DNA from: Sphingobium lactosutens DS20
GTDB lineage: Bacteria > Pseudomonadota > Alphaproteobacteria > Sphingomonadales > Sphingomonadaceae
Direction: 5' to 3'
Assembly (NCBI RefSeq): GCF_000445105.1
Contig: NZ_ATDP01000097.1
Span: 62,001-126,000 of the forward strand
Length of the DNA stretch: 64,000 nucleotides
Below the pieces are notes generated by a model that did no database searches, was not told the DNA's origin, and saw only the letters and a list, made by a program, of their open reading frames with translations. Every line of letters begins with the position of its first letter. Position 1 is the stretch's first letter. The position numbers and the translations under genes were made by a program. Of this stretch, positions 28,368-37,584 are shown piece by piece.

Positions 28368-28538
28368 CGCCTGCCTTTTCACCTTCGTATCAACGCCAAT
28401 TCGCGAAGCAACAGCCCGCCCCTCCCGACCCCGCCTGTTTCAGCGTCCGGGGGTGCGGCCGCCTGCTCCGCGACCTTGTTTCGCCTGCGCACTTAGCCGC
28501 GAGCCCATGGATTATCAAGGGATCGCGGCCAGTTCGCT

Positions 28539-28614
28539 TGGCAGGAGTGGAGGGACTCGAACCCCCGGCATTCGGTTTTGGAGACCGACGCTCTACCAGC
28601 TGAGCTACACTCCT
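28539..28614 (-). tRNA. tRNA-Trp (CCA anticodon)
   Basis: 76 nt including an encoded CCA end. Read on the minus strand: acceptor AGGAGTG/CACTCCT, D arm GCTCAGCTGGTAGAGC, anticodon loop CTCCAAA with anticodon CCA, T loop TTCGAGT. Precedes secE-nusG-rplK-rplA, the usual position. Confidence 0.97.
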
Positions 28615-28632
28615 GTGCCGGCGAAGGAGGGC

Positions 28633-28661
28633 GCTTTAGCGTGGCGAAGCAAGCAGGGCAA
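28633..28661 (-). promoter_or_regulatory. candidate sigma-70 promoter for tRNA-Trp/secE
   Basis: On the minus strand: -35 TTGCCC (28661-28656), 17-base spacer, -10 TAAAGC (28638-28633). This predicts a start about a dozen bases before the tRNA 5' end. Confidence 0.4.
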
Positions 28662-28681
28662 GCGCGATTATCGCGCCATCG

Positions 28682-29593
28682 TCATTGCGGCGGCGGCTCG
28701 TCAATCTGCGTGTCGGCAGTCGTTTGACGCTCGGCTTCCTGGTTGAGCTGCGCACCCAGCAGGACGACGAAGGCGGATACGTACAGCCACAGCTGCAGAA
28801 CGACGACCGCGCCGAGCGAGCCATATGTTTCATTATAGTTGCCGAATTTCGACACGTAGAAGGAGACGGCCAGCGTCGCGAGCAGCCAAAGGATGGTTGC
28901 CGTGACCGAACCCGCCGTCAGCCAGCGCCAGCGCGCCTTGCGCCGGTGCGGTCCGAACCGGTAGATGAGCGCGAAAATCAGGCTGGCGAACATGCCCGCT
29001 ACGATCCAGGTGATCGCCTTGGTCAGGAAGATGGCGATCTGGCCCCAGCCATTGGTCAGTGTTTCCAGAAAGCCGATGACCGAAGCGGTCAATACGCCGA
29101 CGACGACGACCAGAACGGCGGAAAATGTGATGCCGAGGGACACACGGTAGAAGGCGAAAATGGATCGTGCTTCGGTCTGCTCATAGATGATGTTGAGTGC
29201 TTCGATCGTGGCGGAGGACGCGCGCGTCGCGCCATAGACCGCAAAGGCGAGGGCGACGAGCAGCCCCAGGCCAACCGCAGGCTTGGTGGTGGTCACGATC
29301 GCCATGAGCTGTTCGTAGATGAGCTTCGCGGCCTCTTGCGGCACGACGGTGATGAGGGAACGGACATTGTCTGCCACCAGTTGCGTGTCGCCGATCAGGC
29401 CATAGGTCAGCACGACGGCGAGCAGCAGCGGCGCGATGGACAGAAAGGCGTAATAGGCGACGCCTGCGGACAACAGGCTGATATGGTTGGCCGACAATTT
29501 GCCGTAAACGCGTTTGAGGATTTCCCACCAGCCGCGCGGCGGTATCCGCCATGGCGCGTCGGCGTGGACCTGCTGCGCTACAATATCCGTCAT
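28682..29593 (-). CDS. YihY/BrkB family membrane protein
   Basis: 303 aa, about six TM helices, with the family segment SLLSAGVAYYAFLSIAPLLL near residue 45 and LQLWLYVSAFVVLLGAQLNQ near the end. Once called ribonuclease BN, now regarded as a membrane protein of unknown function. ATG 29593 (MTDIVAQQVH) is preferred; it follows AGGGGATCGGG. It lies 87 bases after the FadR-like gene and may or may not share its transcript. Confidence 0.85.
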   Translation of the reverse strand: MTDIVAQQVHADAPWRIPPRGWWEILKRVYGKLSANHISLLSAGVAYYAFLSIAPLLLAVVLTYGLIGDTQLVADNVRSLITVVPQEAAKLIYEQLMAIVTTTKPAVGLGLLVALAFAVYGATRASSATIEALNIIYEQTEARSIFAFYRVSLGITFSAVLVVVVGVLTASVIGFLETLTNGWGQIAIFLTKAITWIVAGMFASLIFALIYRFGPHRRKARWRWLTAGSVTATILWLLATLAVSFYVSKFGNYNETYGSLGAVVVLQLWLYVSAFVVLLGAQLNQEAERQTTADTQIDEPPPQ

Positions 29594-29680
29594 CCCGATC
29601 CCCTGCTTGCCGATATTGGAAAGCAAGCGCGCGAACCGGAGAAGGGGTTCCCTGGCCAACGGCGCGACGGCAAGGTCCGT

Positions 29681-30415
29681 TCACTCCGACAGCGCGATAT
29701 CCATATCCGCCAGCGCCAGGCGGAGCAGTTCCGCCATGGCGTCGCGCGCCGCCGCCGTATCGCGCGCGGCTATGGCTTTATGGACCGCTTGGTGATCCGG
29801 CAGGGGATCGCGCGGCAACAGTTTCTTGCGATGCTTGAAAGTGGTCGTCCAGCTGACCGCCGCGCCGACCGAACTGGCCAGCGCGGCCAGAGCGTCATTA
29901 TGGGCCGCAGACAATATCGCATGGTGAAAGCGCTGGTCGGCGGCGCGACCTTCGGGCGTGGAGAGGCCATAGCGCCGCATTTCACCTAATGCCGTATCCA
30001 TGACCGCCAATTGGTCGTCCGTGCGCCGCCGGGCGGCAAATTCCGCAGCGGCCGGCTCGATGACGCCACGCAGTTCGAACAGGTCGCGAATGAAGGCGCG
30101 GTCGGGTTCGCCGGCAAACATCCAGGCGAGCATTTCGGGATCGAGCACGTTCCAGCGCGCACGCGGAAGCACGCGCGTTCCCGCTTTTGGCCGGCTTTCC
30201 AGCATGCCCTTGGCGATGAGGATGCGGACCGCTTCGCGATAGGCGGTGCGCGATACGCCGAGCCGTTCGGCAGCCTCGATTTCGCCTTCGAACAAATCTC
30301 CCGGCTTGTGCCTGCCGGTCAGAATGGCGGTGCCCAGGTCACGGGCGATGGCCTGGTGGATGCGGAGCGCGCCCTCGTCGGTTCCGAACTGGCCCTCCTT
30401 GCGCACGCTCCCCAT
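29681..30415 (-). CDS. FadR/GntR-family regulator of the sugar-acid operon
   Basis: 244 aa. N-terminal winged helix (AERLGVSRTAYREAVRILIA) and C-terminal FCD ligand domain with metal-binding histidines (DQRFHHAIL and HQAVHKAI). Such regulators sense sugar acids or their keto derivatives. Last gene of the dehydratase-ALDH-dehydrogenase cluster, 17 bases after the Gfo/Idh gene. A matching near-palindrome lies in front of the operon at 34903-34921. Confidence 0.88.
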   Translation of the reverse strand: MGSVRKEGQFGTDEGALRIHQAIARDLGTAILTGRHKPGDLFEGEIEAAERLGVSRTAYREAVRILIAKGMLESRPKAGTRVLPRARWNVLDPEMLAWMFAGEPDRAFIRDLFELRGVIEPAAAEFAARRRTDDQLAVMDTALGEMRRYGLSTPEGRAADQRFHHAILSAAHNDALAALASSVGAAVSWTTTFKHRKKLLPRDPLPDHQAVHKAIAARDTAAARDAMAELLRLALADMDIALSE

Positions 30416-30432
30416 GGCTCTTTCCTCTTAGG

Positions 30433-31353
30433 TTAATCCTTGAAATCCGCCGTAGGGCAATGCCGCCCGCAAAGGAAGGCGTCCGCCACCAATCGCAGCG
30501 GCGCGGTGTCGGCATCGATCGCCCGGGCTCCCACCAAGTCGACGAAGCGCCGATACATGGTAGGATATTCTTCGTCCGGGGCCTTCACCTGCACATCGCC
30601 GTCGAGCCGCAGCATATTGCCACCTTCCGACAGCAACAGGATGCCTTTGTCCGTCTCGACCGCGATATCCCAGGTCTGCGGGCCGGTCTGTCGCCAGTCG
30701 AACACAGCATCGATTGTCGCGCCCGACGCCGTTGCCATGTTCAGCGTCGCGCCGATCGGCGCCTGCTTGTTCGACGGTACTTCCAGCGAGGCCGACAGCA
30801 TGGTGATCGGCTCTGCGACGATTTCGGTCAGGATCGACAGCGCATTGATGCCGGGATCGAAAACGCCGAAGCCGCCAGCCTCCCAGATCCACGGTTGGCC
30901 CGGATGCCAGTGGCGGACATCCTCGCGCCACTGGATGTCGATCCGTTGGACCGTGCGCTCCGCGATCCAGGCCTTGGCCTGCGCTACCGCCGCAGCGTAG
31001 CGGCTGTGCCAGCTGGCATAGAGCGTGACGCCCTGCTGCCGGGCCAGTGCAATGAGCGCGTCAACCTCCGACACGGTTGCGCCGGGGGGCTTTTCCAGGA
31101 ACACATGCTTGCCCGCCAGCAGCGCCTGCCGCGCTGCGGCGTAGCGAACCTGCGGCGGCTGGCACAGGATGACGGCATCCAGGTCAGGCTCCCCGGCCAG
31201 CATGGCGCCAAGGTCGGGATAATTATTCACCCCTTCGCCCTGCGCATTGCGGCTGGCGACCGCGACCAGCGCGATGCCGTCGATCATGTCGATCGCCGGC
31301 AAATGCTGGTCGCGCGCGATCTTGCCGAGGCCGACGAGACCCGCCCGGATCAT
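30433..31353 (-). CDS. Gfo/Idh/MocA aldose 1-dehydrogenase (L-arabinose/D-galactose type)
   Basis: 306 aa NAD(P)-dependent oxidoreductase. Rossmann start AGLVGLGKIARDQHLPAID, the EKPP motif (VFLEKPPGATVSEV), and the segment VRHWHPGQPWIWEAGGFGVF are very like Azospirillum L-arabinose/D-galactose 1-dehydrogenase, which makes the 1,4-lactone. Its ATG overlaps the ALDH stop by one base, so the two are translationally coupled. Sugar preference (arabinose, galactose, fucose) cannot be decided here. Confidence 0.85.
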   Translation of the reverse strand: MIRAGLVGLGKIARDQHLPAIDMIDGIALVAVASRNAQGEGVNNYPDLGAMLAGEPDLDAVILCQPPQVRYAAARQALLAGKHVFLEKPPGATVSEVDALIALARQQGVTLYASWHSRYAAAVAQAKAWIAERTVQRIDIQWREDVRHWHPGQPWIWEAGGFGVFDPGINALSILTEIVAEPITMLSASLEVPSNKQAPIGATLNMATASGATIDAVFDWRQTGPQTWDIAVETDKGILLLSEGGNMLRLDGDVQVKAPDEEYPTMYRRFVDLVGARAIDADTAPLRLVADAFLCGRHCPTADFKD

Positions 31354-32930
31354 CAGGCTGCTACTTCCAGCTTGCCTTCGACGCGGCGCGTCAGGCCCCA
31401 GGGATTGGCATCCTGCAACGCGGCAGGCAGCAGCACATCGGGCACATCCTGATAACAGACGGGACGCAGGAAGCGCATCATCGCCAGTGTGCCGACCGAG
31501 GTCGAGCGGCCATCGGCGGTCGAAGGGAAGGGGCCGCCATGCACCATCGCATGCGTTACTTCGACGCCGGTCGGCCAGCCATTGGTGAGGATACGGCCAA
31601 CCTTGCGTGACAGCGTCGGCAGCAGCGTTGCGGCATGACTCTCATCGCCCTCGCCGATTTGCAGCGTGGCGGTCAGCTGGCCTTCCAGACCGGCGATCGT
31701 GGCGACGACTTCATCGATGCTGGAACAGCGAATGAGCACCGAGGAGGAGCCGAACACTTCCTCGGACAGAACCGGGTTCGATTGGAACGTCGCGCTGTCG
31801 GTCGCGAAGAAGGCGGCCTGCCCGCGATTGACGCCTTCGGCCTCAGTGCCGCGCGCCACGGTGGTGACGCCATCGGCGCTGGCCAGCGCAGCAACGCCCT
31901 TTTCATAGGCTTCATGGATGCCCGGCGTGAGCATGACCTGCGGCGCTGCGCCCGACATGGCGGCGGCGGCCGATGCCACGAACGTATCGAGATCCGGCCC
32001 ATCAAGGGCGATGACGAGGCCGGGATTGGTGCAGAACTGGCCCGAACTCATGGTCAGCGAACCGACAAAGGCGGTGCCCATGGCTTCGGCGCGATCGGCC
32101 AGCGCGCCGGGAAGCAGCACGACGGGGTTGATCGACGACATTTCGGCATAGACCGGGATCGGCTCGGGCCGTTCGGCGGCAATCTTCATCAGCGCCGTGC
32201 CGCCGCCACGCGATCCGGTAAAACCGACCGCCTTGATGCGCGGATCAGCGACCAGAGCGCCGCCCAGAGCGCGATCTGCGCCCGGCAGGTAGGAAAAGAC
32301 GCCTTCATGCAGGCCGCAGCTTTTCACCGCCGCCTGAATGGCGCGCGCGACCAGTTCGCCGGTGCCGGGATGGGCGCTATGCCCCTTGACCACGACGGGG
32401 GAACCGGCGGCGAAGGCCGCTGCGGTGTCGCCCCCTGCGACCGAGAAAGCGAGGGGGAAGTTGGACGCGCCGAACACGGCGACCGGGCCGACCGAATGAT
32501 TGACGCGGCGCAGGTCGGCGCGGGGCAGGGGCGCGCGGTCCGGCATGGCGCGGTCGATCGTGGCGTCGAGCCAGTCGCCCAGGCGGACATAGGACGCAAA
32601 CAGGCGCAACTGGCCGACGGTCCGGCCACGTTCGCCCTCCAGGCGCGCGCGCGGCAGGCCGGATTCAGCCATCGCGGTTTCGATCAGCAGGTCGCCGATG
32701 CCCATGATATTGTCCGCCACGCTTTCCAGGAAGCTGGCGCGGACATCGGGGGACAGGGTGGAAAAGCTTTCAAAGGCTTCGTCGGCCAGCTTCGTGGCTT
32801 GCTCGACCTCAGCAGGCATGGCGCTGGAAAAGGCGACGTCACCCTTTTCGCCTGTCGCCGGGTTGATGGCGTAGAAAGGCTGGCCGCCGGTGCGCTCGCT
32901 CGCGCCGATGAGGATGGCTCCGTTGAACAT
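31353..32930 (-). CDS. 2,5-dioxovalerate (alpha-ketoglutarate semialdehyde) dehydrogenase
   Basis: 525-aa NADP-type aldehyde dehydrogenase. The N-terminus FNGAILIGASERTGGQPFYA is typical of KGSA dehydrogenases; the catalytic Cys is in SSGQFCTNPGLVIAL and the general-base Glu in EMSSINPVVLLPG. It would convert 2-oxoglutarate semialdehyde to 2-oxoglutarate, feeding the TCA cycle. Placed between the dehydratase and the aldose dehydrogenase. Confidence 0.88.
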   Translation of the reverse strand: MFNGAILIGASERTGGQPFYAINPATGEKGDVAFSSAMPAEVEQATKLADEAFESFSTLSPDVRASFLESVADNIMGIGDLLIETAMAESGLPRARLEGERGRTVGQLRLFASYVRLGDWLDATIDRAMPDRAPLPRADLRRVNHSVGPVAVFGASNFPLAFSVAGGDTAAAFAAGSPVVVKGHSAHPGTGELVARAIQAAVKSCGLHEGVFSYLPGADRALGGALVADPRIKAVGFTGSRGGGTALMKIAAERPEPIPVYAEMSSINPVVLLPGALADRAEAMGTAFVGSLTMSSGQFCTNPGLVIALDGPDLDTFVASAAAAMSGAAPQVMLTPGIHEAYEKGVAALASADGVTTVARGTEAEGVNRGQAAFFATDSATFQSNPVLSEEVFGSSSVLIRCSSIDEVVATIAGLEGQLTATLQIGEGDESHAATLLPTLSRKVGRILTNGWPTGVEVTHAMVHGGPFPSTADGRSTSVGTLAMMRFLRPVCYQDVPDVLLPAALQDANPWGLTRRVEGKLEVAA

Positions 32931-33055
32931 GGCTGTCTCCTTGAAGAGGGGGGCTGCTGGTCAATTGCGTCGCCAGAATGGTTTGGCGATCGCGACGCGA
33001 ATGGGGTTGCGGGGATGGCGGCGAAGATGGAAAGCCGCCAGCCCGCTTTCAATGC

Positions 33056-34858
33056 TTAATGGTTATCGCGGGGCAGGCCTTTGGTCTGGGCGATCCGCTG
33101 ATATTTCTCCGCGCCTTCCAGGATGGCGCCGGTGTTCATCTGGCCAACGACCGAGCGCTGAATTTCCTGCCACGGGGTTTGCGAGGCGGGGTAGGGATAG
33201 CCGCCCTCGGCCGCCAGCTTGGCGCGGCGCGCTTCCAGTTCCTCGTCGGAAATCAGGACGTTCACCGTCCCGCTTTTCAGGTCCATCCGCACCCGGTCGC
33301 CATCCTTGAGCAGCGCCAGGCCGCCCATCGCCGCCGCTTCAGGCGAGGCATTGAGGATCGAGGGGCTTCCCGATGTGCCCGACTGGCGGCCATCGCCAAT
33401 GCAGGGCAGCGCCGACACGCCTTCGGTGATGAGATAGGCGGGCGGACGCATGTTCACCACCTCGGCCGCGCCCGGATAACCGATCGGCCCCGCGCCGCGC
33501 ATGAAGAGCAGCGTATCGGACGTGATGCCGGTCGCCGGATCGTCGATGCGATGGTGGTAATCTTCCGGCCCGTCAAATACGATCGCGGGTCCTTCAAAGG
33601 CTTCGGGATCGTCGGGGTTGGACAAATAACGCTGGCGGAACTCCTCGCTGATGACGCTGGTCTTCATGACCGCCGCGTCGAACAGATTGCCCGACAGGAC
33701 CAGGAAGCCCGCTTCTTCCTTGAGCGGCTGGTGGAAGGGGCGAATGACCCTCTCATCCTCGATCTGAACGCCGCGGCAGTTTTCGCCCATGGTCTTGCCA
33801 TTGACGGTCATGGCATTTTCGCGGATCAGCCCTTGCTCGATCAACTGGCCGATCACGGCAGGCAAGCCGCCGGCGCGATAATAATCCTCGCCCAGATATT
33901 CGCCGGCCGGTTGCATGTTCACCAGCAGCGGCACCTTGTGGCCGACCGTCTCCCAATCCTTGAGCGGCAGGTCGACGCCCATATGCCGCGCGATCGCGGT
34001 CAGGTGGATGGGCGCATTAGTCGATCCGCCGATCGCCGAATTGGCGACGATGGCATTGTGGAAAGCGTCCAGCGTCATGATGTCGGAAGGCTTCAAATCC
34101 TCATGCACCATCGCCACGATGCGCTTGCCGGTATGATAGGCGGCCTCCTGACGATCGCGATAGGGCGCAGGGATCGCAGCGCTGCCGGGCAGCATCATTC
34201 CCAGCGCTTCGGCGAGCGCGTTCATCGTGCTGGCCGTGCCCATGGTGTTGCAGAAGCCCGTCGAAGGCGCAGAGGAGGCGACCAGCTTGATAAAGCCTTC
34301 GTCGTCGATCTTGCCCGCTGCGAGCAACTGGCGGCCATGCCAGACGATCGTGCCCGAACCCGTGCGTTCGCCCTTGTGCCAGCCATTGAGCATCGGCCCC
34401 ACGGACAGGGCAATTGCGGGAATGTTGACGGTCGCGGCCGCCATGAGCAGCGCGGGCGTCGTCTTGTCGCACCCCGTCGTCAGAATGACGCCATCGAGCG
34501 GGTAGCCATAAAGGGCCTCGACCAGGCCCAGATAGGTCAGGTTGCGATCAAGCCCCGCGGTCGGGCGCTTGCCGGTTTCCTGGATCGGGTGGACGGGAAA
34601 TTCGATGGCGATGCCGCCCATTTCGCGGATGCCCTCACGCATGCGTTCGGCCAGCACGATATGGTGGCGGTTGCAGGGCGACAGGTCGCTGCCGGTCTGG
34701 GCAATGCCGATGATCGGCTTGCCGCTGCGCAATTCCTCGAGCGACAGGCCATAGTTGAGGTAGCGCTCAAGATAGAGCGACGTCATGTCGATATTGTCGG
34801 GGTTGTCGAACCAGGCACGGCTGCGCAGCTTCGGGGCAGGCTTGGACGAATCGCTCAT
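33056..34858 (-). CDS. IlvD/Edd family sugar-acid dehydratase (L-arabinonate dehydratase-like)
   Basis: 600 aa Fe-S dehydratase of the pentonate/hexonate branch. Cluster and substrate motifs are seen in [32 protein letters not shown] and [20 protein letters not shown]. The longer form and neighbours point to L-arabinonate (or D-xylonate/D-galactonate/L-fuconate) rather than to the branched-chain amino acid enzyme. ATG 34858 ([10 protein letters not shown]) is selected; the longer frame would start inside the putative operator. Confidence 0.87.
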   Translation of the reverse strand: MSDSSKPAPKLRSRAWFDNPDNIDMTSLYLERYLNYGLSLEELRSGKPIIGIAQTGSDLSPCNRHHIVLAERMREGIREMGGIAIEFPVHPIQETGKRPTAGLDRNLTYLGLVEALYGYPLDGVILTTGCDKTTPALLMAAATVNIPAIALSVGPMLNGWHKGERTGSGTIVWHGRQLLAAGKIDDEGFIKLVASSAPSTGFCNTMGTASTMNALAEALGMMLPGSAAIPAPYRDRQEAAYHTGKRIVAMVHEDLKPSDIMTLDAFHNAIVANSAIGGSTNAPIHLTAIARHMGVDLPLKDWETVGHKVPLLVNMQPAGEYLGEDYYRAGGLPAVIGQLIEQGLIRENAMTVNGKTMGENCRGVQIEDERVIRPFHQPLKEEAGFLVLSGNLFDAAVMKTSVISEEFRQRYLSNPDDPEAFEGPAIVFDGPEDYHHRIDDPATGITSDTLLFMRGAGPIGYPGAAEVVNMRPPAYLITEGVSALPCIGDGRQSGTSGSPSILNASPEAAAMGGLALLKDGDRVRMDLKSGTVNVLISDEELEARRAKLAAEGGYPYPASQTPWQEIQRSVVGQMNTGAILEGAEKYQRIAQTKGLPRDNH

Positions 34859-34902
34859 GAGGGCATCCTGAAAAGAGAGAAGGCGCCATACGCGCGCTTG
34901 GA

Positions 34903-34921
34903 TGTCTGATATACTCATACA
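34903..34921. promoter_or_regulatory. candidate FadR/GntR operator
   Basis: TGTCTGA-TATAC-TCATACA, a 19-bp near-palindrome (arms match at six of seven positions, TGTnTGA/TCAnACA), 45 bases ahead of the dehydratase start in the spacer shared with ctaA. Its AT-rich setting (ATACAAATTAAATATC) may hold the -10 element. Link to the FadR-like protein is inferred. Confidence 0.45.
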
Positions 34922-35056
34922 AATTAAATATCAAGCCGGCCTGTCGCACCGTCCGATCATCGCCCGGTCGTCCGTTACCCTCGCATATGTAAGTAGGACC
35001 ATTGGTCCCGGTGACGAGCCTTGAATTGCGCCAGGGTTGGGCGCAAGGATCGCGCC

Positions 35057-36085
35057 ATGACGATCATGGATCACAATTCGGCGCCGCGCGCCATTGCCAG
35101 ATGGCTGCTGGCGGTCGCGGTTCTCGTTTTTTGCATGGTGGTGGTGGGCGGTATCACGCGCCTGACCGAATCGGGCCTGTCCATCACCCAATGGAAGCCA
35201 ATCACCGGCGCCATCCCGCCCCTGACCCATGATCAGTGGATGGAGGCGTTTCGTCTGTATCAGCAGATTCCCGAATATCAGGAGATCAATCGCGGCATGT
35301 CCCTGTCGCAGTTCCAGTTCATCTTTTTCTGGGAATGGGTGCATCGCCTGCTTGGCCGCGTGATCGGCATTGCCTTTGCGGTGCCACTGCTCTGGTTTGC
35401 GTGGAAACGCATGATACCGGCCGGCTATGGCTGGCGTCTGGTGGCGCTGCTGGCGCTTGGCGGATTGCAGGGCGCGATCGGCTGGTGGATGGTGTCGTCG
35501 GGCCTGTCCGTGCGCACCGATGTCAGCCACTATCGACTGGCGGTGCATCTGCTGACTGCCCTCTTCATCATGGGCGGGTTGATCTGGACCGCGCTCGACC
35601 TGCGCGCCCTGGCGTGCAATCCTGCCGCCCGGCCGGCGCGCCTGCGGCCCTTTGCCCTTGCGGCGCTGGTGGCGCTTGGCGTGCAACTGATGTTCGGCGC
35701 TTTCACGGCCGGGCTGGACGCGGGCTATGTTTCGAGCACCTGGCCGCTCATGAACGATCATCTGGTGCCGCAGGGGATTGATTGGTCGGGATCTGTCTGG
35801 ACGACGCTGTCTTCGGACCCCTATCTCGTCCATTTCATCCATCGCTGGTGGGCCTGGATCGCTGCGGGCATGCTGGTGCTGCTGGCGCGTCGCGCGAAGC
35901 AGGCGAGATGCCGAGGCGCCTCGATCGCGGTGAACGCTGCCGTCGGAGCGCAGATATTGCTCGGTATCGCGACCGTTGTCACAGGTATCGCCCTGCCGCT
36001 CGCGGTGCTGCATCAGGCCGTGGGCGCGATCGTCGTGGCGGCGGCGACCTGGGCCGCGCACGCATCGGGGCAGACGCGCGCGTGA
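35057..36085 (+). CDS. ctaA: heme A synthase (COX15/CtaA)
   Basis: 342-aa membrane enzyme that hydroxylates the C8 methyl of heme O to yield heme A for aa3 oxidases. Eight TM helices in two four-helix halves; heme-ligand histidines fall in WEWVHRLLGRVIG, YRLAVHLLTALF, HFIHRWWAW and VLHQAVGA. COX15-type N-terminal ITRLTESGLSITQWKPITG is present. ATG 35057 (MTIMDHNSAP) chosen. Divergent from the sugar-acid operon, 198 bases apart. Confidence 0.94.
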   Translation: MTIMDHNSAPRAIARWLLAVAVLVFCMVVVGGITRLTESGLSITQWKPITGAIPPLTHDQWMEAFRLYQQIPEYQEINRGMSLSQFQFIFFWEWVHRLLGRVIGIAFAVPLLWFAWKRMIPAGYGWRLVALLALGGLQGAIGWWMVSSGLSVRTDVSHYRLAVHLLTALFIMGGLIWTALDLRALACNPAARPARLRPFALAALVALGVQLMFGAFTAGLDAGYVSSTWPLMNDHLVPQGIDWSGSVWTTLSSDPYLVHFIHRWWAWIAAGMLVLLARRAKQARCRGASIAVNAAVGAQILLGIATVVTGIALPLAVLHQAVGAIVVAAATWAAHASGQTRA

Positions 36086-36882
36086 AGTCAGTTGGCGGGC
36101 TTGCGGCCTTCCTTCTGGCCGCCATCGCGCACCCGGCGGCGGCGGAACGGATCGCCATCCCCTTCGCGCCGCCTGTCGGTCAGGACCTGGCCTATGACAT
36201 TGACCAGCATCGGCCCATTGCAGGGAAGGACAGCCGGTTCAGCGCCCATCGCACCGTGCGATTTGAACGCGCGGGCGACGGCTATCAGCTAAACGCGGTC
36301 CTGCGTTCGCTCGACAGCGATGCGAACGATGCCGCCGCAGCCTCCTTTCGCGCCGCGCTGACGCCGCTCATTGGGGTGGAGATGCGCTTTCACCTAGACC
36401 CACAGGGAAAGATTATCAGCCTCGACGATGACGAAGCCGTGTGGTCCGCCGTAGAGCATGGGCTGGACATGATGATGGCGCAGTTCGGACCTGACACGCC
36501 CCGCCATCGCGTCGCGCAAAGCGTCAAGATCTTGTTCGACGGATTGTCGCGCGAAGGACGGCTTGCCCTGCTGGCCGGGGAATATCAGCCGCTGTTCCTC
36601 TTTGCCGGCAGCGAGGTGGAAGATGGCGCGGATGGAAGGGGCGTCAGGACGATGGCAGGATCGCCACTGGGCCGCCCCGTGCCGGTCGAGGGAATCCTGA
36701 CCTTGAAAGGCCGAGCGACCGACGGATTGTCCCTGACCGAAACCTTGACCGGCCCGGGCGTGGACGTTCGGATGGACTATAAAGTCTCGCCGGCAACCGG
36801 CCTTGTCACGCGACAGGTTCGGACGCTGACCTTCGGCACGCGGACGCTGACGGAGGAGCGGGTGTTGCGCCCAGCGTCTTAA
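36082..36882 (+). CDS. exported protein of unknown function, coupled to ctaA
   Basis: 266 aa from GTG 36082, which overlaps the ctaA stop (GTGA). Signal peptide VGGLAAFLLAAIAHPAAA, then a beta-rich domain (GQDLAYDIDQHRPIAGKDSR; ILTLKGRATDGLSLTETLTG; VRMDYKVSPATGLVTRQVRT). The repeated strand pattern and the SPATGLV turn resemble periplasmic beta-barrel-like or lipid-binding folds, but I recognise no family. The tight link to heme A synthase may be functional or just positional. Confidence 0.75.
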   Translation: MKSVGGLAAFLLAAIAHPAAAERIAIPFAPPVGQDLAYDIDQHRPIAGKDSRFSAHRTVRFERAGDGYQLNAVLRSLDSDANDAAAASFRAALTPLIGVEMRFHLDPQGKIISLDDDEAVWSAVEHGLDMMMAQFGPDTPRHRVAQSVKILFDGLSREGRLALLAGEYQPLFLFAGSEVEDGADGRGVRTMAGSPLGRPVPVEGILTLKGRATDGLSLTETLTGPGVDVRMDYKVSPATGLVTRQVRTLTFGTRTLTEERVLRPAS

Positions 36883-36888
36883 AACGGA

Positions 36889-37518
36889 TCAGGAGGGCTG
36901 AGCGGCGTTGGCTGCGGCTGCCGGCATTTGGGTTTCATCGCTCGCGCCACGCGGCGCAAAGACGCGCAGGCTGTCCAGCAGCTTTTCGGCAATGCCCTGA
37001 TATTGTTCGCTCAGCATTTCGGGATAGACGAACGTCGCCGTCACGACCGCGCCGCCCGGTTGCCGCAACAGGCGGACGGCGACATTATTGCCTTCGCCAT
37101 CATTGGCCGTGCCGCGATATTCATTGTCGCCGACAAAGTCGCCATCGACGCCCTCGGAACCGCTGTTGAGCGCTTCGACCGTCTGCTGCAGCGTCTCGTC
37201 GCCCTCGTTCTTCTGCCAGAAGACGCGCACGTCGGCACCCGCGCCCGGGTCTTCGTAGACGACGCCATCGTCATTGCTCGCGCCCTTGTCTATCACCCAG
37301 CCTTCGGGAAGGGTGACGGAAAAGCCGCGATCCAAGTTCCCATAATTGCGGCTGTCCGCGCTTTCATCGGCCTGCTGGCTTTCGAGCGCGTTGGCGGCTG
37401 CGGCATTGGCGGCTGCGGCCAGTTCCTCCTGGCTCGGCATGTCGGCGACCGGCTCGGTCCGGCCGCAGGCGGCGAGCAGGAGGATGGGCAGGCAGGCGAT
37501 GAGCGGAGCATGTTTCAT
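36889..37518 (-). CDS. lipoprotein, unknown function
   Basis: 209 aa. Lipobox LLLAACG (Cys about residue 18), an Ala/Asn-rich low-complexity linker (AAAANAAAANALESQQADES), then a globular part (GFSVTLPEGWVIDKGASNDD; VRVFWQKNEGDETLQQTVEA; FVYPEMLSEQYQGIAEKLLD) that resembles PsbP/Mog1-like domains with the FSVTLPEGW start. Acidic overall. Convergent with the gene at 36082. Confidence 0.72.
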   Translation of the reverse strand: MKHAPLIACLPILLLAACGRTEPVADMPSQEELAAAANAAAANALESQQADESADSRNYGNLDRGFSVTLPEGWVIDKGASNDDGVVYEDPGAGADVRVFWQKNEGDETLQQTVEALNSGSEGVDGDFVGDNEYRGTANDGEGNNVAVRLLRQPGGAVVTATFVYPEMLSEQYQGIAEKLLDSLRVFAPRGASDETQMPAAAANAAQPS

Positions 37519-37584
37519 CCTGCGTCCAAAGCATAGCCACGCGCGGATTTCAACGCCGCAGGGAAGGAGCGGACGACGGCCGGT

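Noticed and set aside
30460..34909. Long open frames antisense to the sugar-acid operon (330, 474 and 643 codons)
   Set aside because: They mirror real genes with strong family motifs on the minus strand and have no recognisable domains; high GC content keeps such frames open.
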